Positions 11,885-24,175 are shown, numbered from the stretch's first letter. The stretch is 64,000 nt of DNA from Doris montereyensis (GCA_037039925.1 JAXRKP010000283.1:1-64000), one strand, 5' to 3'. Translations and numbers: made by a program. The notes: generated by a model from the sequence alone, not told the origin.

Positions 11885-12250
11885 AAATGTATTTTAGTAT
11901 ATATTTTTTTAGCTTCAAGTCGGCAAGTCTGTATAATAATTACCTTGAAAAATATGTATATCTGAGAGATAACTGTATTTAATTTGTTTTTAAAGAAACC
12001 TTAAGTTAACGATAGAGAGTAGAGATATGTGGGGTTCTCAGTTTGTAAAACTACCGTTGCACTTTCCCCAAAGTCCAGCGATCAGCAAACTTTGTGTTAT
12101 TTACCTTCGAGTGGAAGAACTTCAGATAATATTATCAATGCTTTCTGGAATTTTAGGGACCGTTGTGCGAGTTGGAATGAGTTTGTACGGTCAGAGTCTG
12201 TTTTTCGAATTGACTAGAGGTTGGCAGCTTTGCTACATCATTATGCTTCT
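11885..12250 (+). repeat. Dispersed repeat shared with 34605-35050
   Basis: The segments AAGTCGGCAAGTCTGTAT, TATCAATGCTTTCTGGAAT and TTGGCAGC recur in the same order at 34605-35050, so this is a dispersed element of at least 360 bp. Open frames here are not coding by any recognised motif. The class is unknown. Confidence 0.6.
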
Positions 12251-12779
12251 TTGGAAATCGTATTAAAACTAATAGCAGAGGAATAATTATTGCATTCATA
12301 CCCTTCACCTCACCAGACCTCCCCACAACAGATTTCCAGCTCCCTATAGACTGCAAGGTGAGTACATCTGGCAACAAGGTCGTCGTGTCATTCATAATAA
12401 TGTTTCATTGCACGCCTAGAATGTGATAGTTGGTGTGATCTCTTATATTATAATGGACTTTCCTGAAATTTGCCACCAAACTACGTTTTCATACTTCTAA
12501 TTTTGGTCTCGTTTTCTCTCAATTTCACCTTTAGAAGTAACTAAATCACTTTAGCAAGCATTTGCATGAATCTATGGCACCCCACCAGCGAGGGGTTATT
12601 ATGAATACTTACTTTCTAAGTAGGGGTATGTATGCCACCTTATGATAACGAGAAATGCCATGTTATGTATTTAAACAATGACCGTGTTGAGAGCTCTGCT
12701 GGGCCTCCTGAATGATTTTTTTTTTTTAAAAGAAGAAGGAAGATTTAAGTCAGCGAGGGTTTTATTAACCTTTTTGTCC

Positions 12780-13085
12780 ATGGCGGCTGGCATCATCCGG
12801 ATCTCTTCCTTGGGCTTTTGATTTTAACATTCACCGCTTTTGCTGCATCTAAATCTGTGCCCGTCACCAGATTTATGGGCTTTTAACATCATCTGCACCA
12901 GATTTATTGGCTTTTGACCTCATCTTTGCTAGATTTATGGGCTTTTAACATCATCTTCTTTTAACATGTCTTTCACCTGGTCTGTGACCTTTTGACTTCA
13001 TCTCCACCACATCAATGGGCTTTTGACATTGCCTACACCAGATTTATGGGTTTTTACCATCATCTTCACCAAACCTATGGGCATG
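12780..13085. repeat. Degenerate ~40-bp tandem repeat
   Basis: The phrase CACCAGATTTATGGGCTTTTAACATCATC recurs about seven times with substitutions and length changes. Non-coding, intronic. Confidence 0.65.
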
Positions 13086-13489
13086 AAAATGTTTTCTCTT
13101 TTCTGTTTTTCGCCATAATCAGTACACTTATTTGAAGAAAAACATTTATCTATATCTCTTGCACGTTATCTCATCTGTAGAGTAAACATAGATATATGTA
13201 ACGTTCTTTTCTCAACAGAATTAACTTACATTATGATTATGGTGCATACACACATAAAATAAGTGTATCATTTATTTAAGTGATTGAAGTAGTTACACAC
13301 CCACATATATGATAAGTATGAATATAGAATTCATGTCAGCATTGCTATCTTCAAAGAGGTATGGTGGCGAACCCGTTTGTGTTGTGTTATGAGTGTAATC
13401 ACAATGGCACTGCTGCTTCAAAACAAAACTTGGCTGGCCCATTGGTTTTTTCATGATGTAAGAAAGGTATATTTCAATCTAATTTCTCC

Positions 13490-13645
13490 GATGGACACAG
13501 GTGTGAATGAGTATCCGGTTATAGGTGAAGAAAGATCTTGTTGGAATATGGCATGAAGCACCTAACACTACAGGCTGCTGCACTCCATACACTCCTCAGG
13601 GGTTGAGAAGGGCTTTGAATGAAATGGCCGGCTGGGGACAAATGA
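13490..13645 (+). repeat. SINE family C, 3' part
   Basis: Reads AGAAAGATCTTGTTGGAATA..GCACCTAACACTACAGGCTGCTGCACTCCATACACTCC..GAGAAGGGCTTTGAATGAAATGGCC. This matches the 3' half of the fuller copies at 41985-42250 (+) and 23790-24175 (-). Confidence 0.7.
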
Positions 13646-13774
13646 TGAACAGTCAATGAACGGGGACAAAGAATATAAATCTTCTTACTTTCTTTCTTCT
13701 TTTTTCAAAACTCTTCACACATGGCCATCAAATCAATGCATTCAATTGGTTTTTCTTCTGTTCATTATTTCCAG

Positions 13775-13860
13775 GAAATGTTCCCTTCCAAGGAATGCCT
13801 ATATCCATGCCCCTCCCGCCTCGTCATGGACACAACCTTCACCCCAAATGCCTTCGGCTA
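13775..13860 (+). other. Possible SECISBP2L exon, unproven
   Basis: A strong acceptor (TTCTTCTGTTCATTATTTCCAG) is followed by an open stretch reading GNVPFQGMPISMPLPPRHGH, proline-rich as expected for this part of the protein. The phase required by the exon at 10204-10424 leads to a stop, and no clear donor follows. It may be an exon with a base error or a chance frame. Confidence 0.2.
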
Positions 13861-14089
13861 AGGTCATGGTCAACCGATTTTCTCATCCAAGGCAGATGGG
13901 CGAATCATTCCCTCCAGGGGATACAATGTCGTCCGCAGATTTACCATGTGAGATTCACTTACACTGGGCTATGGCGGCAATTTATCCTCACACGGGTTCA
14001 GGGTGTCTTATGTCGGATTACTGAAACAACACTTTAAGTTATATGGGTTTACTGAAAGCAAAGCAGTTTACTAAAACAGAATAGTTCTA

Positions 14090-14485
14090 GGAAAGACAAT
14101 TATATTATTATGTGGTTATATCGAAAGAACACAATATTATGCAACATTGTTGTTCTAAAAATGACAATTATATTATTATATGGTTATATCGAAAGAACAC
14201 AATATTATGAAACATTGTAGTTCTAAAAATAACAATTATATTATTATATGGTTATATTGAAAGAACACAATATTCTGAAACAGTAGTTCTAGAAAAAGGC
14301 AATTATATTTTGTTTGGTTTTATTGAAAGAACACAATATTCTGAAACAGAGTTATTTTTTAAAAAGACAATTAGATTAATATATGGTTTTATTGAAAGAA
14401 TACAATTTTGGGAACAGAGTAGCTTTAAAAAAGACAGTTATATTATATTGTTTTATTGAAAGAACGTCATTTTCTGAAGCAAAAT
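14090..14485. repeat. 68-bp tandem repeat, about 6 copies
   Basis: The unit GACAATTATATTATTAT.TGGTTATAT.GAAAGAACACAATATT.TG.AACA is spaced 68 bases at 14095, 14163 and 14231, then degenerates towards 14480. Intronic, no coding meaning. Confidence 0.8.
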
Positions 14486-14940
14486 AAGCAATAAAAACCA
14501 AATATGTAGTAATTGAAGGGATGCAATTTACTGGAGAAACAATTTACACCTTAAGTTCAATCTCTATGGTTGCTAAGCGTAGAGATATAAATATTTGAAA
14601 GGGAGGGCACTTCCCTTTTGACTTGCTTCCAATCTCCATTTTTGGTAAATTTATTTAAAAAGGAAAAGTTTGGGGGTGGAAAAAAAACCCCACTCTTTAT
14701 GCTTTAAAAAAGATTTTTTTTTTTTTTTTAATCAGGTCTGTGTAGTGCTCAGTTTGTCTCTGTTTGGTGAGAGGGAGGCTTCCATCCACAGTTATATTTT
14801 ATATTATATACATATCTTGCTTCTAAACTAGCCCAGAATCTTAATCTCCTGATCATGAAATCAATGCTCACTCTGCATTTCCTACAAGGCTAGCGCCTTC
14901 ACACAAAGCAAGTGTAGCCTGGTATTTAGACCCCATTAGA

Positions 14941-15212
14941 ATTAGGGGAATTCGGTAGTAAGGAGGCAATGTGTCGGCCTCTCAGACAAAAGGTCGTGGG
15001 TTCAAGCCCTGGCCGGTTGAAAAGCTTTTGGAGTAAAACCTACCTGCCTTAGTCCAAGTAAGTGGATCCATGTGCAGGTCACAACACTCTGTGCACGTTA
15101 AAGATCCCTTGACTGTTTACAGGTCAGTCCAGGCAAAATGTTTAAAAATCGTACCAAAAACCCAGAGATCACCGTGCTATTGGACGTTCAAATCCAATCA
15201 AATCAAATCACA
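14941..15212 (+). repeat. tRNA-derived SINE, family A
   Basis: The head is GAATTCGGTAGTAAGGAGGCAA and the B-box-like region is GGGTTCAAGCCC. The body has GCACGTTAAAGATCCC and the tail ends in ATCAAATCAAATC. Confidence 0.82.
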
Positions 15213-15623
15213 GTAAAGACCGGTAGAACTTCACCCACTGTGTCTCAGAGATTTCTAGTTTCTTGTCATCCACCATTAGAAGTGGAATTTAAATATACAG
15301 TCACATAACGCAAATGAAACTTGTTTGAACATTTTTTTTGCAAAGTCACTGTTATTTAATTTCTTATACACTCGTGGACAAAAGAAACTAAACACTTTGG
15401 GACCTTATGTTCTTCGAAAAGATTTCATGTCAATCATTATACAAGTTAATTGCATATTGTTAAAAAATGAATGCGGGTAATGTCTGAAGTGTGTCAAGTG
15501 ACCAAACGTTATCTAGGTCACACCACGTTATCTACCGCCACATTATCTAGGTCACACCACGTTATCTAGGTCACGCCACGGACCCCACCCACGGTTGGCA
15601 CCTGCACGTACCTAAACGCCTTT

Positions 15624-17117
15624 AACCCTTTGGACCCGTAATACCGCGATCGCAGTATTTTTCTTATTTGCTATATCCCGTAATACCTGTTTTGCAGTAT
15701 TTTGGTACTTTGCTGCTGCTAAAACTAAATTTATCTGGCAACCCAGCTTGCTTAGGATTTTGGGTAAATTCAAATGTAAACACGAAATGGCCGCCATGTT
15801 GCCAGAACTCGTGTTTTTGTGTTTGTAGCATTATTTTTATCATTTTTTACCATTTTTTCAACGGAAATGGATCCGTCAGCTGATCGGGTTTGTTTACCTT
15901 CAACCAGTTGTCAGCATATGAGTCTAGACCAGGCTATTCTGAGAGTTTGTGAAGATAGTGAGGATGAAAATGACTTGAATCTTGATTCAGACTATCGTGG
16001 ATAGTGAGTTAGAAAGTGAAAGTGATGACGTGTTGAGTGAGGATGAGGACAATAGTGTCCCACAACAAGAAATTAGAGGTGACAGTAATGCCACGCCGAC
16101 TTCTAATCAACAACAGAGACCAAATAGGACACAACATAGGTCTACAAGTAGGTTTGACTCTGGCTGGGGTGATTTCAATATTTATAGTGCTGCTTGTCAA
16201 GTTGATACAACATTCATTGGTAACACAGACTTTGGACCAAGGAATATACCTGATTCCATTAGTGAAGACAGCAAGGCCTTAGATTATTTGGATTTATTTC
16301 TTCCTGAAGAATTTTGGCAAACGTTGTGTACAATGACAAATCAAGTGAAAGAAAGAAACGCCAGGGCATATTATGCTAAAAATTATGAAGAAGCAAGTGT
16401 AGAGGAGATAAAGGCAATGATAGGAAAATGCATGTATCAAACCGCGTTATGAAAAAATTATTTCAAGGCAAACAATTTCTTGATCGAGACACCAGGCTAC
16501 CGTGAAGTGCTAGACCGAGATAGATTTTTGGCCCTTTGGACATTCCTTCATTTCATTAATGAACAAGATGCTACCATTGACAAGAGATAAAATTGATAAA
16601 GTACGACCAATTCTTGATATGATTCTACCCCTATTTAGACATTATTACAATCCCACACGGCACCTTAGCTTGGATGAAGGGATGATTTCGACAAAAAAAT
16701 AGATTGTCCATCAAAAAGTACATCAAATCAAAACCAATCAAATGGGGGATAAAATCTTATCTTTTATGTGAAGGAGAAACTGGCTACATTATAAATGCAG
16801 ACATTTACACTGGAAAGCAAGCAAACATTATTTCTGAAATTGGAATTGTCGGAACAACCGTTGCAAATTTACTAACAAGGGCCGGTGCCGAAGATAAAAT
16901 ATATTCTCGTAATGGACAGGTTTTACAATTCAGTCACCCTTTTTGAATACCTGCTTTCACAGTTGAACACTTTTGCAGTAGGCACAGTAATGACAAATCG
17001 AAAACACTTCCCAAAGACAGTCAGTAATAAAAGGAAAATGACGCGTGGTGAACATAAAGCACCCTTAAACACATCCTTAAACACACCCTTAAACACACCA
17101 ATTGCCTTGTTCATAGT
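15624..17117 (+). pseudogene. piggyBac-family transposase, broken
   Basis: The left end is CCCTTTGGACCCG directly after TTAA (15620-15623), the piggyBac target. Coding begins near 15867 (MDPSADRVCLPS) and runs in three frames. It has an acidic N-terminal part (to about 16080), LDYLDLFLPEEFW (about 16278-16316), YFKANNFLIETPGYREVLDR, FLALWTFLHF, then RHLSLDEGM (about 16660-16680, with the first catalytic Asp of the family). YIKSKPIKWGIKSYLLCE and MDRFYNSVTLFEYL (second Asp region) follow. It has frameshifts near 16000, an in-frame stop at about 16450 and frame changes near 16580 and 16700. The C-terminal part and the right end are missing. Inactive. Confidence 0.88.
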
Positions 17118-17199
17118 AAGTTACATTTTTTATTTTATGTTCTTTTTACAATATGGAGCACCTCTCTGCGCCTCTATGTATAACATGATCGCTGCACTG

Positions 17200-17706
17200 T
17201 AGAGCTATTGACATGCTTGATGCAGGAGTTGGTGTCAAAGATATAGCTATTGACATGTTCAGAGCTATTGACATGCATGATGCAGGAGTTGGTGTCAAAG
17301 ATATAGCGCTGTAGAGCTATTGACATGCTTCATGCAGGAGTTGGTGTCAAAGATATAGCACTGTAGAGCTATTGACATGCTTCATGCAGGAGTTGGTGTT
17401 CAAATATATATGCACTGTGTCAAAGATATAAGCTATTGACATGCTTCATGCAGGAGTTGGTGTTAAAGATATAGCGCTGTAGAGCTATTGACATGTATGA
17501 GCTGTAGAGCTTGACATGCTTGATGCAGGAGTTGGTGTTAAAGATATAGCGCTGTATGAGCTATTGACATGCATGATGCAGGAGTTGGTGTTAAATATAT
17601 AGCGCTGTAGAGCTATTGACATGCTTGATGCAGGAGTTGGTGTTAAAGATATAGCGCTGTAGAGCTATTGACATGCTTCATGCAGGAGTTGGTGTTAAAA
17701 ATATAG
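17200..17706 (+). repeat. ~52-bp minisatellite from a Tc1 transposase segment
   Basis: About ten irregular copies of GAGCTATTGACATGCTTGATGCAGGAGTTGGTGTCAAAGATATAGCGCTGTA. One unit translates as AIDMLDAGVGVKDIA, a piece of a Tc1-type helix-turn-helix, so the array arose by expansion of coding sequence in the surrounding transposon. Confidence 0.8.
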
Positions 17707-18192
17707 CGAGACAATTGTCAGTTTTGAAATGGTCGTTGGACACCATTACATCTTTGACACCAATTAACAATGTTTAATTAACTGGTAATGATAGACATGA
17801 AGTCTTTCGAGGAACATAGGGTCTCAAAATGTTTAGTTTCTTTTGTCCGTGGGTATATATTATATTTCATGACCTTCTTCATCTCTGTTCATCATTTAAA
17901 GGATTTTTAAACTTACAGTATTATCGGAAATGCCATACTCTGGTAGTCTATTCAAAATATTCTCACAATTGTTTTCCAGAAATGGTCAATGTTATCATTA
18001 GATAGATCGTATCAACATAAGATTGCAGAATACTCTTACTTATTCATAGATGTGTTGCATTCATCACAATCTTAATTTAGGCCTGAAAGCATTGCTTGAT
18101 ACATGTGAGCAGTTGGCATGTGCTGCTGGTAGGTCCTACTGCTTTCCTTTCGCTCTAGTACTTATACTTTCATCTTGCTGTTTCCTCATTAT

Positions 18193-18512
18193 TGGAGGAC
18201 TCTGTAGTCCAGAGGCAAGGTGTCGGCCTCTCAATCAAAAAGTGGGTTCAAGCTCTGTCAAAGGTTGAAAACTTTTCTCGAGTTTTCGAGCAAAATCCCC
18301 CTCCCCCGTCCAGGTAGATGGATCAACACCTTGTCCCCATCGGAGATGGCCGATAAACCCATAAGGAGGAGGTCCCGTGTGCAGATCACAACACTGTATT
18401 TTAAAGATTCCTTGGCTTTTTACCAAGCAGTCCGGGTAAAATTTAAAATCCTATCAAAACCCCAAGATCACCTTAGTTGTGAATGTGGGTAAATCAAATT
18501 AAAATTTTTAAA
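18193..18512 (+). repeat. tRNA-derived SINE, family A
   Basis: The head is GACTCTGTAGTCCAGAGGCAAGGTGTCGGCCTCTCAATC with GGGTTCAAGC. The body has CCCATCGGAGATGGCCGATAAA and the tail GTGAATGTGGGTAAATCAAATT. Preceded at 18120-18190 by the family F phrase (GTAGGTCCTACTGCTTTCCTTTCGCTC..CATCTTGCTGTTTCCTCATT). Confidence 0.85.
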
Positions 18513-18654
18513 AATCATCTTAATTCACCCTGAGATCACTGACTTCAAATGAGTTCCAATTAAACAAACAATGCTTGATACATTTACTCTGCACTCTGCA
18601 AGGATCATTATTCATGACGTTTTCTTTTGTTGTTCTTTCGTTCTTTGCCCACAG

Positions 18655-19131
18655 CCAACGGGCTCTTGCCCAACCCTCATCCTGTGCCTATGGTCCCCCA
18701 AACAGTGCCAGCGCTCATGATGAATCCCGCCCCCACCCCCACCCCCACCCCCACCCCCACCCCGACATGCTCTACCCTTTGCTCAGAGGAGCCGATCCCC
18801 GGGCGTCTTTTTTCATCACACCAAATATCCAAGCCGCCCCGAGCCGGATGCCTCCTCGTCCACTCGTGCCTGTCTCGCAGTCAGCTCACCCGCCACCGAT
18901 TCCTCTTCCTGGTCAACAACAACAGCAGCAACAACAACACCTGCAGATGATGAAAGCAACGTTTCCCCATTTATGGGCAAGGCAGCTGTGCCGGCCTCGT
19001 CAGCTTTGGGATCAAAGTCGTCATCGTCATCACCTCCATCCACAGCTTTTCAAAAGAGATCTGCACCAGCCTCAAACTCTCTCATGGGTGCTCCAACAGC
19101 CAGAGACCACCAAATCCACAAAGATATCAAA
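18655..19131 (+). CDS. SECISBP2L: SECISBP2L exon: low-complexity region
   Basis: The acceptor is GTTCTTTCGTTCTTTGCCCACAG and the donor ATCAAA|GTGAGT. Three frames each hold part of a plausible disordered protein: NGLLPNPHPVPMVPQTVPAL first, then HPDMLYPLLRGADPRASF with a Gln run after the (CCCCCA)n repeat, then NVSPFMGKAAVPASSALGSK...RDHQIHKDIK after the CAA/CAG repeat. The switch points sit on simple repeats, which suggests base-count errors or polymorphism there. Low similarity to vertebrate proteins is normal in this region. Assignment rests on splice signals, composition and position. Confidence 0.6.
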
Positions 19132-19149
19132 GTGAGTCTTTTTCTTTGA

Positions 19150-19512
<363 letters not shown>

Positions 19513-19715
19513 CTTGATTAGGTGTGGGTCATTGAACTCCGAAGAGTCCTTGCAACGGCAACCATCATCGGCTTACATGCCTCAGTTGGCTGGAGGCCAG
19601 TTATGGATACCATTTTAGTTGCTGGTTTAAAAAAGAAAAGAAAAAAAAGAAACATTAGTGATGGGTTTTTTTCTCATGACCGTAATAACTGAGGCCCTGA
19701 TTCATGTTTCCCTAG

Positions 19716-19817
19716 ATGCCCGGGCGCAGTCAGCAAGGCCATTGCATCCGACTAAGAAAATTGACTACCCAGAACGGCCCACAAGCCCTGTGCTAATCAG
19801 TCGTTCAGCTCAGACAG
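19716..19817 (+). CDS. SECISBP2L: SECISBP2L exon
   Basis: The acceptor is TTCATGTTTCCCTAG and the donor CAGACAG|GTACGG. It reads ARAQSARPLHPTKKIDYPER and then PTSPVLISRSAQT, ending in phase 1. Joined to the next exon this gives SAQT-DLP, matching the vertebrate SECISBP2L segment VLLVDASQQTDFP. It enters in a phase (two bases completing a codon) that does not match the end of the preceding exon in its last readable frame, so an exon or a base is missing upstream. Confidence 0.7.
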
Positions 19818-21863
19818 GTACGGATGACGTTGCAGTTAAATCTGTTTTGTGACAGAAAATCACTCGCTCAGTGTTGCCAACCTACTGCTAAAAAAGTGGA
19901 TTTGTATGCTTTTTTTTTTTTTAGTGATTGTATGCTTTTTATGTTTTTTTCGGTTTGATTTCTCCTGTTCATAATTAATTCTTTTAAGCATTTACAAATT
20001 GTACACTTGTCTTTTCAAAATCTTCCTCTTTTTAGCAAACCATCTCCCACTCTATCTGTTCATGGGATCGGCAGCTCTGTTTGGACAGCTTTAAACCAGA
20101 AAAGCGCCATTGCTTTCCTTGCTTATAGACAACAGGACATATTCTACTAAAGCTACTGCCTAGCTGGAAAGAATTGCAGTCTGAAACTCTCTCTCACATG
20201 CAAGCCTTTGTTGTTCCTCCTCTCTTGTGAAAATTTTTCGCCCATATTCTCATGAACTGTCTGAAACTAAGGCACACAAAGGTTGCCATGGCTCCCTGCC
20301 AAACTGTCTCACAAAAAGCATGGCCCATACGTCACACTACATTGAAGCGGCTCAGTAAGAAAGAGAGGGCTTGTATAAATTCCTTTGCATGACACTAACT
20401 AAGCCTAAGGGGTAACAATACTCTGGAACGATAACAACAACTAACGCCTTATTTAAGTCTTCTTTACTGTTGCAGTTTATTCCAGCCTTACGCTTTGCGA
20501 TGCAGTGGTTTCCATCTAAGAGGCCGGCCCTCGGAGACAACCAAACACGGCTTCTTAGGCGAATACAGAATACATAAGGGAGGGGAGGGGAGGGGGGGGG
20601 GGTGTAGCTTTAAAAAATCATTTTCGTACTGTTTATCTATCAGACTGTTAAGTCTAGAGCTCTGGCTCAAAACAAGAAGGAGGAGGATAATATGTATAAG
20701 AAGACGGATTAGGAAAAGCTGAGCGATGTACATGTATAGAAAATTGTATTCCTCTTCTGTTTCTATTGATCCCAACACCTGGCTGCATCAAACAATGATG
20801 AGGTGTAATTCAGTTTTAACCCAGACCATCATCAGTCCTTTATCAATGACATTATACTTCTAGTTTGCATCGGTTATGGTGGTGACTTTGATCTTGGTCA
20901 AGACGTTCCAATCATGGCATCTTCTCCGCTAGTGCCTGCGTGTCGATGTGGACCATAGATGTCAATCATCTCGCTCATCTGGTGGGTGTCTTGCCTGATG
21001 CCAACATCGCAGAGCTTGACACTGGCTAGGAGCGGCTAAGAAAGATTCTAGTATTTTCTGGGTCACAAAAAATGACATGTTCCAGATAGAGAGAAATGCA
21101 ATATTGTCTTCTATCTGAGGTTGAATTTTTATTTTTATTGCATCGACTTTAGCAGACCATTTTGGCCTTGCGAAGAAAAAAAAACAGGCCTCTTAGGCAG
21201 GCTGAAGGTTTTCGAAGCGACTTCTTACATATGATTATTAAATAGGAAAAAGTCTGTCAGACAGAAAAGGTGGCCTCTTACTCAGACAGCAGAGAGACCA
21301 CTGCACATATACTTGCAACACCATACTTCAAAATTCCATCTCTCATTTCCAGCCCTTTGCAGGCCTACTTCCATACCGACTGAACCCCCCTCTTCCTCCC
21401 CTTGGAGCACCCCCCATTCCTTTCTTTTTACACCGTCCCTTCCCGTTTGAGCACATGTCCGACTAGATTTCAGTCCACTGTCCCACCCTCTCCTACCACA
21501 GTGACACAGTTTATTACTACACTCTCTCATATCGTGTCTGTCTTGTCTTATTGCGACGCTTAATCAGCATGGGCTTAGAGGTGAAATAGGTTGATTTATT
21601 AACACAGCAGAACTTTTATTTGTTATTATCTGTTTATTGACAGGTTAAAATGTAAACAAATAAGGTTTTGTCAATTTTCATTCTGGCTATAACATTGCAT
21701 TTTTGTGTATGATAGTTGATAGGCATAGCAAGCTTACCTGTATCTTTGATCATATCCATGGAGCGATAGTGAAATGAATAAAGTTGATGGTTTTAAGTTT
21801 TACTCAATTTTTCCTTCTTTGTTTTTTTTTTAATTTTGGGTTTGTCTTTCGTTTCCCCTCCAG
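19818..21863. other. Intron
   Basis: No coding signal. It has a G-rich tract at about 20580-20603 (GGGGAGGGGAGGGG then a long G run), T- and A-rich tracts, and otherwise unique-looking sequence. Confidence 0.5.
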
Positions 21864-22716
21864 ATCTGCCTCATACCCTCAGGTTGATGTCCCTCAAAGA
21901 CAAGCCAACCCGCTGTTCAAAGATGCAAACCGCGGCAAAAGCCGTTACCGAGCCTGAGAGTAGTGAAGTAGATGAGGGCCCCAGTTCATCCACTAAAACG
22001 CGAAACAACTCAGGTCACAAAGTCATTCATTGCCTGTCAGTCGGTGTTCAGGTGTTCTGTCATCTGCCGACGGAGAGAAATGTACGAGTCGTGGACACTT
22101 TGAAACCCCCAATAGCAGCCTGAATTCAACGTCGGTCGGCTTTTGGGCGGAGAAAAAGCAAGCAGCAGGCACGAGCTGTTGAAAGAGCAAAGCCACTGCC
22201 CAGTTTATCCCCCATGCGAAACCCAGCCTTCCCTCCAGCGGCGACAGATTCTTATAAGGAGAGTGACGCTGCTGCAAAGCACACAAACGCTGACGCCAAA
22301 GAGAAAATTGCTGTGATAGAGTACAAGGACTCTGTGAAGGAAGATCCAGTACAGGAAGAAACGAGGTCGAAAAAACCAACACCACAAAGAGGTCGGAAGG
22401 CCACCGGGAAAATTGGGGCTTCGCGATTTCTGTCGCGTTCATCCTCGTCCATTTCATCGGCAGGAGCACGGAGGAGGACGAGAAGATAGATCTTCACTCC
22501 TGGACTGATTTCCCCCCATGAGTGCCCGAACAGGCTCCACGCACCTTGTCCCGGTTACCATGACACCTGAAGAAGGCGCACCAATTAGAATCCAGCGTAG
22601 TAAGGACGCGCCGCCTTGGATGTTGAAACATTCCATCGACGTGGAGGAAGATGGAAAGGAGAACGTGTCTAGTCATCAAGGACATTCTTCTAGTCAACAG
22701 AAAAGGCCGCAGACTG
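21864..22716 (+). CDS. SECISBP2L: SECISBP2L large exon, with frame breaks
   Basis: The acceptor is CGTTTCCCCTCCAG and the donor CAGACTG|GTAACT. It starts in the phase set by 19817 and reads DLPHTLRLMSLKDKPTR and TEPESSEVDEGPSSSTKTRN. It then changes frame near 22020 (SSADGEKCTSRGHFETPNSS), near 22140 (QARAVERAKPLPSLSPMRN, EDPVQEETRSKKPTPQRGR), and again near 22460-22515 (DEKIDLHSWTDFPP, then MSARTGSTHLVPVTMTPEEG after a C6 run). It ends with PPWMLKHSIDVEEDGKEN. Each part is polar and plausible for this protein. One extra C at the C6 run (about 22512-22517) would rejoin the last two parts. Confidence 0.7.
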
Positions 22717-22744
22717 GTAACTATCTTTTGAACTTGATCGCGAA

Positions 22745-22945
22745 AGAAAGTAGGCTATGGGGATATGATCTGAATCTCTATTATAAGGTTTTAGATCTGG
22801 TTATAGGGACATGATCTGAATCTTTATTATAAGGTTTAGATCTGTTTATAAGATATAATCTGAATATTTATTATAAGGTTTTAGATCTGGTTGTAGGGAT
22901 ATGATCTGAATCTTTATTGTAAGGTTTTAAAACTGATTACAGCTT
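22745..22945. repeat. ~46-bp tandem repeat, 4 copies
   Basis: The unit GGGATATGATCTGAATCTTTATTATAAGGTTTTAGATCTGGTTATA starts within 30 bases of the exon donor at 22716. Intronic. Confidence 0.85.
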
Positions 22946-23389
22946 CCAGCTAAAGAAACCTAGCTTCCAGCTAAATAAACTCTAGCCTATGGGCGTTCAA
23001 TGAACTTGATGTTAGATTGAGATCACCTATGCTTATGTAATAGGTTTTACACAACAGAACTAAATGTAACCTTTTTATTGGCATAGTCCTGGGGGAAAAA
23101 AATTCACGGAAAAAAAATTGTTCCGTGCTCCTAGATGTATTATAAGTGATCTATATTACTTATATCAGTTAGCCACCCTTTCGTATGTTCACCTTAAAAC
23201 TCCTGCCTCAAACGCCAAGAACAACAGATAGATCACTCACTCAGATAGAGGACATGTATGTAATCACAACATTTCTAAATGTTTGCCAGAGGGTTGAATG
23301 TCAGACTAAAAAGATAAAGATAGCAATGGATTTGTAGTCCGAATCCCCGCACAAGTGCAGGCTCACCGACTGTACATCATTTATCCCCC

Positions 23390-23690
23390 AGTAGGCCATT
23401 TCATTCAAAATCCTTCTCAACTTCCAGGCGGGAGCATACAGTACACAAGCCTGTTAGGCTTTTCATACTAACACTCAGACAAGATCTTTTTCTACCTATA
23501 GCTGAGCACTGCTGAGCACTGATCCACACCTGAGTCAAGTGAGGAAATTAGAGGGAAGTACCAGTCCTAAGAATACAACGTTGTGAAAAAAACCCACCTG
23601 TGCCAGCCATGGGGCTTGAACCAGTGTCGTCGTGATTACCAGCTCACAAACACCACGGTTCAACTACAACACCTCGTTTTAGTTGGTTAC
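23390..23690 (-). repeat. tRNA-derived SINE, family C
   Basis: The head is on the - strand at about 23600-23690 (complement of the B-box-like GGGCTTGAACC; complement of TGTAGTTGAACCGTGGTGTT). The body contains AATACAACGTTGTGAAAAAAACCCACCTGTGCCAGCC and CAGACAAGATCTTTTTCTACC. A second copy lies about 470 bp downstream. Confidence 0.8.
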
Positions 23691-23789
23691 TGAAATGAAA
23701 GGGACAAAACATGATGCTGGCTATGTTCCACAGTTCCAATTAAGCACGTTAGATTTTCATTTATATGAGTCCTCCCCAAGAGAATAAAT

Positions 23790-24175
23790 TAACTTTAATG
23801 ATAACGAAAGATAAAGATGGATTTATTTATAGTCTGTATCCCTGCACAAAGTCAAGTGCAGGCTCACCCGACTGTACATCATTTATCCCACAGCAGGCCA
23901 TTTCATCCAAAGCTCTTCTCAACTCTCCGGGGAACATACAGTGCAGCAGCCTGTTAGGCTGATTTGTACTAATACCCTGACAAAATCTTTCTCTACAGTG
24001 TAGCTGGTTACTCATTCACACCTCACTCAAGTGAGGAAAGTGGGAGTAAAGTACCTTTCCTAAGGGTACAATGTTGTGAAGAAAACCCGCCTGTGCCGGC
24101 CGTGGGATTTGAACCAGTGTCGTGTGATTATAAGCTAACAGCACTTCGGTTTTGCTACAACGCCTCATAATCAAA
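23790..24175 (-). repeat. tRNA-derived SINE, family C
   Basis: A fuller copy in the same orientation as 23390-23690. The tail part is at the left (GATAAAGATGGATTTATTTATAGTC) and the tRNA-like head at the right (GGGATTTGAACCAGTGTCGTG..TTTTGCTACAACGCCTC). Confidence 0.82.

Larger units (their letters stand above)
15369..17853 (+). mobile_element. Tc1-type DNA transposon with long inverted termini
   Basis: About 90 bases at the left end (GTGGACAAAAGAAACTAAAC..TTGGGACCTTATGTTC..CGAAAAGATTTCATGTCAATCATTA) are inverted at the right end (about 17770-17853). Both ends abut TA (15367-15368; 17854-17855), the Tc1/mariner target. The only coding trace is the repeated phrase RAIDMLDAGVGVKDIA followed by RQLSVLKWS near 17705-17735, which resembles the first helix-turn-helix of Tc1-type transposases. 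The middle is occupied by a piggyBac remnant and a minisatellite. Confidence 0.7.

Noticed and set aside
12027..12266. Overlapping ~60-80-residue frames
   Set aside because: They fall in a dispersed repeat (shared with 34605-35050) whose other copy does not keep the frame.
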